NCBI GenBank assembly: GCA_026002995.1
Contig: BPGK01000001.1
Location: 2,170,001 to 2,234,000 of the forward strand
DNA from: Gaiellaceae bacterium
GTDB taxonomy: Bacteria; Actinomycetota; Thermoleophilia; Gaiellales; Gaiellaceae
DNA length: 64,000 nt
Reading direction: 5' to 3'
Positions 51,964 through 60,778 of this stretch are shown here, in pieces (the first letter of the stretch is position 1; each line of letters begins with the position of its first letter). A program made the translations under genes and the position numbers. The notes under the pieces were generated by a model, which was not told the origin of the DNA, did not search any database, and saw nothing but the letters and a program-made list of their open reading frames with translations.

Positions 51964-52934
51964 TCCAGCTCGGCCTCCTCGGGCTCACGGTCGAGTTCCT
52001 CTGGAACGTGGACTTCTGGATCAACGTCGGCGTCCTGGCGACGACCTACGGCGTCTTCGCGCTCGGGATCCAGCTCAACGTGGGGACGACCGGGATCTTC
52101 AACTTCGGGCAGGCCGGCTTCATGGCGGTCGGCTCGTACGGGATGGGCATCCTCGTCGTCAAGGCGGACGCGTCCTTCTGGCTCGCGCTCGTCCTCGGCA
52201 TCCTGATCGCAATCGCGGCCGCGCTCCTGGTCGGGTTACCCTCGCTGCGGCTGCGCGCCGACTACTTCGCGATCTCGACGCTCGCCTTCAGCGAGATCGT
52301 GCGCTACGTCGCCGACAACTGGGACGGCCTGACGGGCGGGAACCTCGGCCTGTTCGGATACACCGACAGCTGGACGGCGGCCTCCGCCCGGATCGACGCG
52401 CTGCTGGAGCGAGTCGGCGTCGCGCCGCGCTTCCTGTTGCCCCTCCTTCTCGTCAACGTCTCCATCCTGCTGGCATCGACCCTGCTCGTCCTGCTGCTCG
52501 TCCGCTCGCCCTGGGGCCGCGTCCTGCGTGCCATCCGCGAGGACGAGGACGCGGCCCGCTCGCTGGGGAAGAACACCTTCGCCTACAAGCTCCAGTCGCT
52601 CTCCTTGGCCTCGTCGCTCGCCGCGGTTGCCGGCTACATGCTGGCGATCAACATCTCCATCCTCTCCCCAGCCAACTTCGAACCGGTCCTGACCGCCTAC
52701 GGCTACGTGATCGTCATCCTAGGGGGCCTGGGCAGCTACGCGGGCGTCGTCGTCGGGTCGCTGCTGCTCATCTTCGTGCTGGAGGCGACGCGGTACCTGG
52801 AGCTGCCCCTCTCGGACGCGCGCATCGCCGCGCTCCGGTTCATGATCGTCGGCGCCGTCCTGATGGCGCTCGTCGTCTTCCGGCCCCAGGGACTCTTCGG
52901 CCGCCGGGAGGAGCTGACCCTCCGTGCCCGCTGA
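51960..52934 (+). CDS. livM: ABC permease LivM
   Basis: The 324-residue permease carries IQLNVGTTGIFNFGQAGFMA, LRLRADYFAISTLAFSEIVR and the coupling loop RVLRAIREDEDAARSLGKN, all typical of LivM. It overlaps livH at its start and livG at its end (11 bp), so it belongs to a single transcript. Confidence 0.92.
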   Translation: MIQLGLLGLTVEFLWNVDFWINVGVLATTYGVFALGIQLNVGTTGIFNFGQAGFMAVGSYGMGILVVKADASFWLALVLGILIAIAAALLVGLPSLRLRADYFAISTLAFSEIVRYVADNWDGLTGGNLGLFGYTDSWTAASARIDALLERVGVAPRFLLPLLLVNVSILLASTLLVLLLVRSPWGRVLRAIREDEDAARSLGKNTFAYKLQSLSLASSLAAVAGYMLAINISILSPANFEPVLTAYGYVIVILGGLGSYAGVVVGSLLLIFVLEATRYLELPLSDARIAALRFMIVGAVLMALVVFRPQGLFGRREELTLRAR

Positions 52935-53727
52935 GTCCGCCTCCCAGAGCGCGCTGCTCTCGGTGCGCGGCGTGACGAAGCGCTTCGCCGGAGTGGTCGC
53001 AGTCGACGGCGCGAGCTTCGACGTCGCCCCCCGCTCCCTCACGGCGCTGATCGGCCCGAACGGAGCCGGGAAGTCGACCCTGTTCAACGTCGTCACCGGC
53101 TTCACCAGGGGCGATGCGGGCGACGTCCGCCTCGACGGCGAGCCCATCTACGGGCGAAGCCCCCATGCGATCGCACGCCGCGGGCTCGTCCGTACCTTCC
53201 AGCTCACGAAGGCGCTCGCGGTGATGAGCGTCCTCGACAACATGCTGCTGGCGGCTCCCGGGAACCCGGGCGAGCGGCTCGGCCTCGCCCTGCTCCGTCC
53301 CATCTGGCGCCGGGCCGAGCGCGCCGCGCGCGAGCGCGCGCTCGAGCTGCTGGACGTATTCGGGCTCTCCGCCCACGCCGGCGACTACGCCGGCACGCTC
53401 TCGGGCGGGCAGCGCAAGCTGCTCGAGCTCGCCCGGGCCCTCATGCTGGAGCCGCGCATCCTGCTCCTCGACGAGCCCCTGGCCGGCGTCAACCGCACGC
53501 TGGCCCGGTCGCTGCTCGAGCACATCGAGGCCCTGCGCGCGGAGCGCGGCCTGACCATCCTGCTCGTGGAGCACGACATGGACGTGGTCATGCGCCACTC
53601 CGACACCGTCGTCGTGATGGCGGAGGGAAAGGTGATCACGAGCGGCAGACCGGCCGACGTGCAGCGCGATCCCCGGGTCGTCGAGGCCTACCTCGGGGCC
53701 GGCGCCTCCTCGGAGAGGCGCCCATGA
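52924..53727 (+). CDS. livG: ABC ATPase LivG
   Basis: The 267-residue ATPase has Walker A GPNGAGKST, signature LSGGQRKLLELARAL, Walker B ILLLDEPLAG and VEHDMDVVM, with the C-terminal VEAYLGAG ending of LivG. GTG 52924 starts within livM. The stop overlaps livF. Confidence 0.93.
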   Translation: MPAESASQSALLSVRGVTKRFAGVVAVDGASFDVAPRSLTALIGPNGAGKSTLFNVVTGFTRGDAGDVRLDGEPIYGRSPHAIARRGLVRTFQLTKALAVMSVLDNMLLAAPGNPGERLGLALLRPIWRRAERAARERALELLDVFGLSAHAGDYAGTLSGGQRKLLELARALMLEPRILLLDEPLAGVNRTLARSLLEHIEALRAERGLTILLVEHDMDVVMRHSDTVVVMAEGKVITSGRPADVQRDPRVVEAYLGAGASSERRP

Positions 53728-54467
53728 TGGGCGGCGACGTGCTCGCGGTCGAGGGGATCGAGGCGGGCTACTTCCCCGACGTCCCCATCCTGAACGGCGT
53801 CCACCTGCGGATCGCGGCCGGGGAGATGGTCACGATCGTGGGCCCGAACGGGGCCGGCAAGTCGACGCTGGTCAAGGTGGTGATCGGGCTGCTGCCGCCC
53901 TGGGCGGGGACGGTTAGCCTGCGCGGGGAGGACGTCACGGGGCGCAAGCCGCACGCGATCGTCGCGCGCGGCGTCGGCTACGTGGCCCAGCGGGAGAACG
54001 TCTTCCCGTCGCTGTCGGTCGAGGAGAACCTGCTCCTGGGAGGGCTCCCCTCCCGCACCCGGACCACGGGCGGCCGGCTGGAGGAGCTGTACGAGCTCTT
54101 CCCGCGCCTGCGCGAGCGGCGGCGCACCGCCGCCGGCGGCCTCTCCGGCGGCGAACGCCAGATGCTCGCGCTCGCTCGCGCGCTCATGGCGAGCCCCGAC
54201 GTGCTGCTCCTGGACGAGCCCTCCGCGGGCCTCTCCCCGGTCGCCGTCGATCTCATGTTCGAGCAGATCGCGCTGGTCAACGCGCGCGGCATCGCGATCC
54301 TCATGGTCGAGCAGAACGCGCGCCGGGCGCTCGCCATCTCCCACCGAGGCTACGTCCTGGACGCGGGCCAGAACCGCTTCGAGGGCCCGGGGCCGGAGCT
54401 GCTCCGCGACCCGAAGGTGGTCGAGCTGTACCTGGGCGGCCAGCCGGCGGGCGCGAGCAGCTCCTGA
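53724..54467 (+). CDS. livF: ABC ATPase LivF
   Basis: The 247-residue ATPase has Walker A GPNGAGKST, signature LSGGERQMLALARAL, Walker B VLLLDEPSAGLSP and the LivF ending KVVELYLGG. The binding protein is encoded separately 0.5 kb further on. Its stop lies 3 bp from the stop of a convergent gene. Confidence 0.93.
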   Translation: MMGGDVLAVEGIEAGYFPDVPILNGVHLRIAAGEMVTIVGPNGAGKSTLVKVVIGLLPPWAGTVSLRGEDVTGRKPHAIVARGVGYVAQRENVFPSLSVEENLLLGGLPSRTRTTGGRLEELYELFPRLRERRRTAAGGLSGGERQMLALARALMASPDVLLLDEPSAGLSPVAVDLMFEQIALVNARGIAILMVEQNARRALAISHRGYVLDAGQNRFEGPGPELLRDPKVVELYLGGQPAGASSS

Positions 54468-54470
54468 GCG

Positions 54471-54824
54471 TCAGCGCTCGAGCACGAACAGCCGGCGCCC
54501 GATCCGAGCCTCGAGGCGCAGGAAGCGCGAGAGGTCGGAGGAGCGCAGGCGATGGACGAGGCGCACGACGGCGGCTAGGTCGTCCACGTCGTAGAGAAGG
54601 AAGATCGTGTAGGGCAGCGGCGCCGGCTGACCGGTCAGGAAGAGATCGTCGTCGAAGGACGCGAGCAGGCGGGCGCCCTCGGCCTCCATCCCCCCGAGTA
54701 GGCCGGCGAAGTCGTCCAGCGCGGACTCTCGCTCCTCCTGGGGAGCCGCGAACCAGCCCTCGGTCGCGGCCACCAGGATGAGGACGCGGTAGGGGGAATC
54801 GAGCTCCGGCGGTGCGTACTCCAC
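54471..54824 (-). CDS. Darcynin-like small protein
   Basis: The 117-residue protein (YRVLILVAATEGWFAAPQEE near the start and LVHRLRSSDLSRFLRLEARI near the end) has the layout of the darcynin family, small ferredoxin-like proteins of unknown function. The match is moderate. It sits on the opposite strand between livF and livK, so it may influence or interrupt transport regulation; no direct evidence. Confidence 0.5.
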   Translation of the reverse strand: MEYAPPELDSPYRVLILVAATEGWFAAPQEERESALDDFAGLLGGMEAEGARLLASFDDDLFLTGQPAPLPYTIFLLYDVDDLAAVVRLVHRLRSSDLSRFLRLEARIGRRLFVLER

Positions 54825-54857
54825 GGCCGTGCGAGCCTATCAGGCTAGTGCGAAACA

Positions 54858-54886
54858 TTGAAATCACCTTCAAGATCTTGTAGCTT
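54858..54886 (+). promoter_or_regulatory. Promoter of livK
   Basis: TTGAAA (54858-54863), a 17-nt spacer and TAGCTT (54881-54886) lie in an AT-rich patch. The leader to ATG 54992 would be about 100 nt with AGGAGG at its end. Confidence 0.6.
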
Positions 54887-54991
54887 CGAGAGGAACGTGA
54901 TCCGGCTCCCGACTTATCCGAGAGGAGGCCCGCTCGGTTCCGCTTGAGCAGCCCAGGCGGCCGGGCGCACATCCGCGACAGGAGGAACAGC

Positions 54992-56254
54992 ATGCGCAGG
55001 AACCTGGTGAAGGGGGCTGCGGTCGCAGCTTTCGTCACGCTTCTCGCCGCCGTCGCCGGCTCCACGAGCGCCAGCGGAGCCCAGCAGGCGGGCTTCACGC
55101 TCCGCATCGGGGTCGTGGTTCCGTTCACGGGCGCCTCGGCGGTGTTCGGCCCGGCGTACGCGAAGGCCGCCGGCCTCGCCGTCCAGCAGGCGAACAAGGC
55201 CCTCAAGCAGGCGGGCATCCGCGACGTCAAGCTCCAGATCGAGTACGCGGACGACGGCACTACCCCCGAGGGCGGCGTCAACGCCGCGCGGAAGCTCATC
55301 TCAAAGGGGGCGAATTGCATCCTCGGCGCGCTCACCTCGGCCAGCTCGATCGCGATCGCGCAGGCAGCGACGGTGCCGGCCCGCGTGCCGCAGATCGGCC
55401 CCAACAACTCCAGCCCGGCCCTGACGACCCTCGCCGACAACGGCTACTACTTCCGGCTCATGCCGTCGGACGTCCTCCAGGCGCCCATCCTGGCGCGCGT
55501 GATCCGAGACGAGCTCGGCGCCGGGAAGACGGTCTCGCTGGCCGGGCGCAACGACGCTTTCGGCACCGGCCTGCTGCCGCTGCTGAAGACCCGGCTGGAG
55601 CGGCTTGGTATGAACGTGAGGGGCCCGCTCCTGTACGACCCGACCGCGGCCAGCTACAACTCCGAGGCCGACGAGATCGTCAAGGGCAACCCGGACGCGT
55701 ACGTCGTCCTCGACTTTCCGGCCAACTACGCGAAGGTCGCGGCGGCGCTCCTGCGGACGGGCCGCTTCAGCGGCGACAAGCTCTTCGTCGCCGGAGGCTG
55801 GCCGGCGACCATCCCGTCTTTCATCCCAGCGCAAGCGCTCGAGGGCGCGCGCGGCACCTCCGCCGGCTCGCTCACGGGCACGAAGGCAGCCGAAGCATTC
55901 CACCAGCTGTACACGACCACGCCCGGGACGAAGGACCGCCAGACGCTCGAGCTGAACAACTTCGACGGCGCGATGATCTGCATCCTGGCGGCGCTGGCCG
56001 CGAACTCGGGCAAGGGGTCCGAGATCGTGAAGCAGATCCCGCGGGTGTCGACGGCTCCCGGCAAGGTGTTTACCTTCCTCAACCTCGTGAATGGGATCAA
56101 GTGGATCCGCGAGGGCAGGGACGTCAACTACGAGGGCGTCGGCGGGCCGGCGGGCTTCGACCGGAACGGCGACCTGAAAGCGGCCGTCTACAACGTGTTC
56201 ACGTACAAGGACGGCAAGCAGCAGGTGCTCCGCCAGATCCGCGTGAAGAAGTGA
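54992..56254 (+). CDS. livK: Periplasmic amino-acid/amide-binding protein LivK
   Basis: The 420-residue protein has a signal peptide (VAAFVTLLAAVAGSTSASGA) and a type I periplasmic-binding fold with RIGVVVPFTGASAVFGPAYA, VNAARKLISKGANCILGALT and NNSSPALTTLADNGYYFRLM. It delivers the substrate to LivHMGF. ATG 54992 follows AGGAGG by 6 nt. The substrate could be branched-chain amino acids, amides or urea. Confidence 0.9.
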   Translation: MRRNLVKGAAVAAFVTLLAAVAGSTSASGAQQAGFTLRIGVVVPFTGASAVFGPAYAKAAGLAVQQANKALKQAGIRDVKLQIEYADDGTTPEGGVNAARKLISKGANCILGALTSASSIAIAQAATVPARVPQIGPNNSSPALTTLADNGYYFRLMPSDVLQAPILARVIRDELGAGKTVSLAGRNDAFGTGLLPLLKTRLERLGMNVRGPLLYDPTAASYNSEADEIVKGNPDAYVVLDFPANYAKVAAALLRTGRFSGDKLFVAGGWPATIPSFIPAQALEGARGTSAGSLTGTKAAEAFHQLYTTTPGTKDRQTLELNNFDGAMICILAALAANSGKGSEIVKQIPRVSTAPGKVFTFLNLVNGIKWIREGRDVNYEGVGGPAGFDRNGDLKAAVYNVFTYKDGKQQVLRQIRVKK

Positions 56255-56316
56255 CGTAGAGTCGGGCAAACCGCGCCGGGGGGCTCCCGCGCCCCCCGGC
56301 TCCCGGCCGTTGTCCC

Positions 56317-56760
56317 GTGACCAGCAGCGACCTCGTCCATTGCGCCGCCACGCTCTCGGCCGCCCCGGCCGAGCTCGCGTTCGCCTATCTCGCCGACCCG
56401 TCGCAGCTCGGCTCCTGGGCGCTCGGCTGTTGGGGTGCGAAGCCGGGTGCCGGAGGGCTCGTGATCGGTCGGTCGCTCTACGACGGAGCCCCAGCGGTCG
56501 TCCGGGTGGTGCCGGATCCGGACCGGCTGACGGTCGACTTCGAGGTCGGGGACGACCCCTCGCGCCTCGCCCGGCGGATCATGGCCCGCGTCGTTCCCGG
56601 GGGCGAGGTCGGTTCCGGCCCCGGACACAGCCTGGTCCTCCTCCTCGCCTGGCGTCCCGCAGGGATGGACGACGAACGCTGGCACCGCCTCGTGTCGTCC
56701 CACGAGGTGGAGATACTCCTGCTGCGATGCCGGATCGAGTCGAAGGCCGCAGGGCGATGA
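56317..56760 (+). CDS. SRPBCC (START-like) family protein
   Basis: The 147-residue protein begins with a START-like strand-helix pattern (ATLSAAPAELAFAYLADPSQ, LGSWALGCWG) found in SRPBCC ligand-binding proteins. The ligand is unknown. The GTG start was chosen because it precedes the fold, and the stop overlaps the XRE-cupin gene (ATGA). It is probably cotranscribed with livK. Confidence 0.6.
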   Translation: MTSSDLVHCAATLSAAPAELAFAYLADPSQLGSWALGCWGAKPGAGGLVIGRSLYDGAPAVVRVVPDPDRLTVDFEVGDDPSRLARRIMARVVPGGEVGSGPGHSLVLLLAWRPAGMDDERWHRLVSSHEVEILLLRCRIESKAAGR

Positions 56761-57362
56761 GCGTCGGCGGCAGCCGGCGGCGCGGCGCGGGCAAGCAAGG
56801 GCCGGGCGGTCCCGCGGCACCGAACGACCTCGGCGGGAAGCTGCGCGAGCTGCGAACCTCCCGCCGACTCTCGCTGAGCGAGGTCTCCGCCGGGACCGGG
56901 ATCTCGGCGTCCTTCCTCTCGATGGTCGAGAAGGGGCAGAGCGACATCACCGTCACCCGGCTGATGAAGCTCGTCCACTGGTTCGGCGTCAGCATCGCCG
57001 ACCTCGTCCAACAGCCGAGCGCATCCAAGGTCCAGGTCGTCCGCGCCGGCGAGCGGAGGTCGGTGCGCCTGCTCGACGAGGGGATCTCGATCCAGATGCT
57101 GACCCCGGACGGGCGGCACCGGATGATGCCGGTCATCAACGTGTACGAGCCCGGGGGCGCGATGGCCGATGCAGCGCAACACGAGGGCGAGGAGTTCGTC
57201 TACGTGCTCGCGGGGAGGATCGAGCTCGTGGTCGACGGCGAGTCGGTCGTGCTCGGGCCGGGCGACAGCGCCTACTACCGGGCCGACGTGCCGCACTCCT
57301 TCCGCAACGCCGGACGCGGCGAGGCGCGCTTCGTCGGGGTGACGACCCCGCCCAACCTCTGA
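56757..57362 (+). CDS. XRE-cupin transcriptional regulator
   Basis: The 201-residue protein has an N-terminal helix-turn-helix (LRELRTSRRLSLSEVSAGTG, SFLSMVEKGQSDITVTRLMK, about residues 25-80) and a C-terminal cupin (about 125-198) with HEGEEFVYVLAGRIEL and DVPHSFRNAG. Such proteins sense small metabolites and often control amino-acid or amine catabolism. Coupled to the SRPBCC gene and followed 7 bp later by a hydrolase, it likely regulates this transport and degradation unit. Confidence 0.85.
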   Translation: MSVGGSRRRGAGKQGPGGPAAPNDLGGKLRELRTSRRLSLSEVSAGTGISASFLSMVEKGQSDITVTRLMKLVHWFGVSIADLVQQPSASKVQVVRAGERRSVRLLDEGISIQMLTPDGRHRMMPVINVYEPGGAMADAAQHEGEEFVYVLAGRIELVVDGESVVLGPGDSAYYRADVPHSFRNAGRGEARFVGVTTPPNL

Positions 57363-57369
57363 GGACGCC

Positions 57370-58119
57370 GTGCGCCGGCCGCCGCCCGCACCCGTCGTCC
57401 GCTACGGCGGCCACCCGGACCAGCTCGCGATCCTCCACCTTCCGGCGGCCGACCCGCCGTTCGCGGCCGTCGCCCTGCTCCACGGCGGGTTCTGGCGCGA
57501 CCGCTGGGACCGCACGCTGATGACCCCGCTCGCGCACGACCTCGTGTCGCGCGGGCTCGCAGCCTGGAACGTCGAGTACCGCCGCGCCGGCCAGGAGGGC
57601 GGAGGCTGGCCGGGCACGCTGGCGGACGTCGGGGCGGCGCTCGAGCGGCTGGCCGCGGCGCCCGAGGTCGATCCGTCGCGCATCGTCGCGGTCGGCCACT
57701 CGGCCGGCGGGCAGCTCGCCCTCTGGGCGGCCGCGCAGCGCACGCAGCTCCGGCTCGCCGGGGTCGTCGCGCTCGCGGCCCTCTGCGACCTCGAGCGGGC
57801 GCGGGAGCTGGACGCGGCGGCGGTGGAGGCCTTCCTCGGGGGCCCGCCGGAGACGGTGCCGGAGCGGTACGCGGAGGCCTCGCCGCGCTCGCTCCTGCCC
57901 CTGGGCGTGCCGCAGGTGCTCGTCCACGGCGCGCTAGACGAGATCGTCCCGGCGCGGCTGAGCGAGGAGTACGCGGAGGCGGCACGCGCGGCCGGCGACG
58001 AGGTCGAGCTCGTCGTCGTGGCAGGCGCCGACCACTTCGACGTCATCGACCCCGGGCACGAGGCCTGGCGGGTCGCCGTCGAGCGGATCGAGCGCCTCCT
58101 CGCCCGCGACGCGGGGTGA
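57370..58119 (+). CDS. Alpha/beta hydrolase, arylformamidase-like
   Basis: The 249-residue hydrolase has the oxyanion motif LLHGGFWRDRWDR (HGGxW as in kynurenine formamidase), the nucleophile elbow VGHSAGGQLAL, the acid in HGALDEIVP and the His in GADHFDVID. The substrate is unknown; formamide, ester or amide hydrolysis is plausible. It closes the livK-regulator group. Confidence 0.8.
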   Translation: MRRPPPAPVVRYGGHPDQLAILHLPAADPPFAAVALLHGGFWRDRWDRTLMTPLAHDLVSRGLAAWNVEYRRAGQEGGGWPGTLADVGAALERLAAAPEVDPSRIVAVGHSAGGQLALWAAAQRTQLRLAGVVALAALCDLERARELDAAAVEAFLGGPPETVPERYAEASPRSLLPLGVPQVLVHGALDEIVPARLSEEYAEAARAAGDEVELVVVAGADHFDVIDPGHEAWRVAVERIERLLARDAG

Positions 58120-58130
58120 GCAGGAAGCGC

Positions 58131-59228
58131 TTAGAAGACGGTCCGCGCGGACGCCGGCAGGCCGGCGCGGAGCTCGCGCCCGAGGCGGACGAAGAGCGCC
58201 TCGAGCGCGAGCGGGGTGTTGAGGTTGAACTCCTCGAGCGCTCGCCAGGTCTCGCGCACCGCCTCCGCGGCGACGACGGCGGCCTCGGCCGAAACGCGAG
58301 CCGCGTCCTCCCGGAGCGCCTCCAGACGATCGGCGTGGACGGCGACCGTCTCCGCTCCCGCGGAGACGACGACGAGGTCGCGGTACCAGGCCTCGAGCCC
58401 TTCCAGGGTCGCGAGCAGCTCCTCCCGCTCCGCTCCGCGCTGCGCCCGGCGCAGGCGCAGCTCGGCCTCGCGTGCCGGGAGGTCGAGCGCCTCGACCGCG
58501 GCCGCCTCCCGCTCGCGTGCCTCGCGGCCCCGCTCGCTCGCTCCCGAAAGCAGCGTCGCCGCGGCGGCGCCGGGGTCGAACTCGGGCTCAAGGTACGTCG
58601 CGCGGGCGATCGCGACGAGCGCGTCGCGCCGGGCCACGGCCTCTGGATCGAGCAGCCGCCTGGCACGGTCGAGGCGACCCGCAGCCGCCCGGGCGAGAGC
58701 CCGCACCTCGTCCTCCCCGCGATCGGGCGCCTCTGCCGCGATCCACGCGCGAACCGCCGGCTCGGAGAGGCGGCGGAAGGGAACGAGCTGGCAGCGCGAG
58801 ACGATCGTCGGAGGAAGCGCTCCGAGCTCGCTCGCGACGAGGACGACGACGGCATAGGCGGGCGGCTCCTCGAGGTCCTTGAGCAGCGCGTCCGCCGCGT
58901 CCTCGTTCAAGCGGTCGGCGGCGAGCACGAGGTAGACTCGCCGCTCGCCCTCGAAGGGTCGCAGGTGCAGGTCGTGCCGGAGCGCGCGGATGTCGTCGAT
59001 CCGGATCATCTCCCCGAGGGGCTCGAGCACGTAGAGATCCGGGTGCGCGCGCGCGAGCACGCGTCGTTCGTCGCCGAGGAGCACGGCTGCGAACGCAAAG
59101 GCCGCCGTCGTCTTCCCGACGCCGGGCGGACCGTGGAAGAGGTATGCGTGCGCGGGCCCCTCGGCGAGCGCCGCCTGGAGCAGCCGCTTCGCCTCGGGCT
59201 GCTCAGGAACGGACGCGAAGGGTTCCAT
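58131..59228 (-). CDS. holB: DNA polymerase III delta-prime subunit
   Basis: The 365-residue AAA protein has Walker A FHGPPGVGKTTAAF, the pseudo-Walker B region RVYLVLAADRLNEDAADALL and the SRC motif TIVSRCQLVPF. Delta-prime opens and loads the sliding clamp. The N-terminal zinc-binding cysteines of many delta-primes are absent. It overlaps tmk by 26 bp, the common actinobacterial tmk-holB order. Confidence 0.9.
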   Translation of the reverse strand: MEPFASVPEQPEAKRLLQAALAEGPAHAYLFHGPPGVGKTTAAFAFAAVLLGDERRVLARAHPDLYVLEPLGEMIRIDDIRALRHDLHLRPFEGERRVYLVLAADRLNEDAADALLKDLEEPPAYAVVVLVASELGALPPTIVSRCQLVPFRRLSEPAVRAWIAAEAPDRGEDEVRALARAAAGRLDRARRLLDPEAVARRDALVAIARATYLEPEFDPGAAAATLLSGASERGREAREREAAAVEALDLPAREAELRLRRAQRGAEREELLATLEGLEAWYRDLVVVSAGAETVAVHADRLEALREDAARVSAEAAVVAAEAVRETWRALEEFNLNTPLALEALFVRLGRELRAGLPASARTVF

Positions 59229-59799
59229 ACACCTCCTCGGCCAGCCTCTCCGCTGGGAGCGACGCGTCGAGGCAGACGATCCGCTCGGGGAAGCGGGCAG
59301 CCAGCTCGCGGTAGGCCGCGTCGGCGCGAGCGCGGAAGCGGTCGTCCTCGCGCTCGAGTCGGTCGTGCTCGCCGGGCAGGCGGGTGCGGGCCTCGGCCGG
59401 ATCGAGCAGGAGCAGGAAGGTTCGGTCCGGGAGCAGCCCGCCGACGGCGGCGAGGTTCAGCTCGAGCACGGTGTCGAGCCCGAGCCCGCGGCCGCCCCCC
59501 TGGTACGCGGCCGAGGAGTCGAGGTACCGGTCGCAGACCACCCACGCTCCGCGCTCGAGGGCAGGCCGGATGACCTCGTCCACATGCTGCGCGCGCGAGG
59601 CCGCGTACAGCAGGGCCTCGGCCCAGGGCACGACGTGGCCCCCGTGCAGGAGGAGGTCGCGGATCCGCTCGCCGAGCTCGGTGCCTCCGGGCTCGCGGGT
59701 CGCCACCACCTCGCGTCCTTCGGCCTCGAGCCGCGCCGTCAGGAGCTGCGCCTGCGTCGTCTTGCCCGATCCGTCGAGCCCCTCGAACGTCACGAACAC
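59203..59799 (-). CDS. tmk: Thymidylate kinase
   Basis: The 198-residue kinase has the P-loop FEGLDGSGKTTQAQ, the TREPGGTELGERIRDLLL lid-proximal motif and the DRYLDSSAAYQGGGRGLG thymidylate-binding DRY motif. It makes dTDP from dTMP. GTG 59799 lies 6 nt after a TAGGAT box. Confidence 0.95.
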   Translation of the reverse strand: MFVTFEGLDGSGKTTQAQLLTARLEAEGREVVATREPGGTELGERIRDLLLHGGHVVPWAEALLYAASRAQHVDEVIRPALERGAWVVCDRYLDSSAAYQGGGRGLGLDTVLELNLAAVGGLLPDRTFLLLLDPAEARTRLPGEHDRLEREDDRFRARADAAYRELAARFPERIVCLDASLPAERLAEEVYGTLRVRS

Positions 59800-59803
59800 G
59801 ACG

Positions 59804-59841
59804 CCATCCTACGGCCGCGGCCTCGAACGTCCGTAGGATGG
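59804..59841. promoter_or_regulatory. Mirror-image divergent leaderless promoters of tmk and the epimerase
   Basis: CCATCCTACGG (59804-59814) and CCGTAGGATGG (59831-59841) are perfect complements around 16 nt. Each arm contains TAGGAT placed exactly 6 nt before a GTG start, one for tmk on the minus strand and one for the epimerase on the plus strand. Confidence 0.65.
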
Positions 59842-59845
59842 GAGC

Positions 59846-60751
59846 GTGCGCGTCGTCGTCACCGGAGGGGCCGGGTTCATCGGCTCGCACGTCGTCGATG
59901 CCCTCCTCGCGCGCGGCGACGAGGTGTGGGTCGTCGACTCGCTCGCGACCGGCAAGCGCGAGAACGTCGCTCCGGGGGCGCGGCTCGAGGTACGTGACGT
60001 CCGCGACCCGCTCGACGACCTCTTCGCCGAGGCTCGCCCGGAGGTGGTCTTCCATCTCGCCGCCCAGGCCGACGTGCGCGTGTCGGTGGAGAAGCCGCTC
60101 GAGGACGCCGACGTGAACGTCCTCGGCACGGTTCGCGTGCTCGAGGCGGCGCGCGCGCACGACGCGCAGGTGATCTTCAGCTCGACCGGCGGAGCGATCT
60201 ACGGCGAGTGCGCAGGGCCCGCGCCCGAGACCGCTCGGCTCGAGCCGATCTCCCCGTACGGGACCGCGAAGCTCGCCGCCGAGGAGTACCTGCGGACGTA
60301 CAACCGCCTACACGGGACGCGTCACGTCTCGCTGCGCTACGGAAACGTCTACGGCCCGCGCCAGGATCCGCACGGCGAGGCCGGCGTGGTGGCGATCTTC
60401 CTCGGCGCCCTCGCACGCGGCGACCGGGCGCGGATCTTCGGCGACGGCCTCCAGACCCGGGACTACGTCTACGTGGGAGACGTCGCGCGCGCGACGCTCG
60501 CCGCGGTCGGGCACGAGGGCGGGGTCTTCAACGTCGGCACAGGCAGAGAGACCTCGGTCGTCGAGCTGTACGAGCTGTGTCGGACGGTCGCGGGGTCGGA
60601 GCAAGAGGCCGAATATGCGGCCGCTCGGCTCGGGGAGCTCCGTCGGAGCGTCCTCGACCCGACACTCGCCGCTCAGGAGTTGAGCTTCCGGGCGATGGTC
60701 GAGCTCGAGGACGGCCTGCGCGCAACCTGGGACTCGCTCCGGGAGGAGTAG
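59846..60751 (+). CDS. NAD-dependent sugar-nucleotide epimerase (UDP-glucose 4-epimerase-like)
   Basis: The 301-residue extended SDR has TGGAGFIGSHVVDALL, HLAAQADVRVSV, the Ser (FSSTGGAIYGE) and the YxxxK pair SPYGTAKLAAEEYL, followed by LRYGNVYGPRQDPHGEAGVV. It probably epimerises or oxidises UDP- or dTDP-sugars for envelope glycans. Divergent from tmk. Confidence 0.88.
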   Translation: MRVVVTGGAGFIGSHVVDALLARGDEVWVVDSLATGKRENVAPGARLEVRDVRDPLDDLFAEARPEVVFHLAAQADVRVSVEKPLEDADVNVLGTVRVLEAARAHDAQVIFSSTGGAIYGECAGPAPETARLEPISPYGTAKLAAEEYLRTYNRLHGTRHVSLRYGNVYGPRQDPHGEAGVVAIFLGALARGDRARIFGDGLQTRDYVYVGDVARATLAAVGHEGGVFNVGTGRETSVVELYELCRTVAGSEQEAEYAAARLGELRRSVLDPTLAAQELSFRAMVELEDGLRATWDSLREE

Positions 60752-60778
60752 CCGCCCCGCGGGCGAACTCCATCGCCC

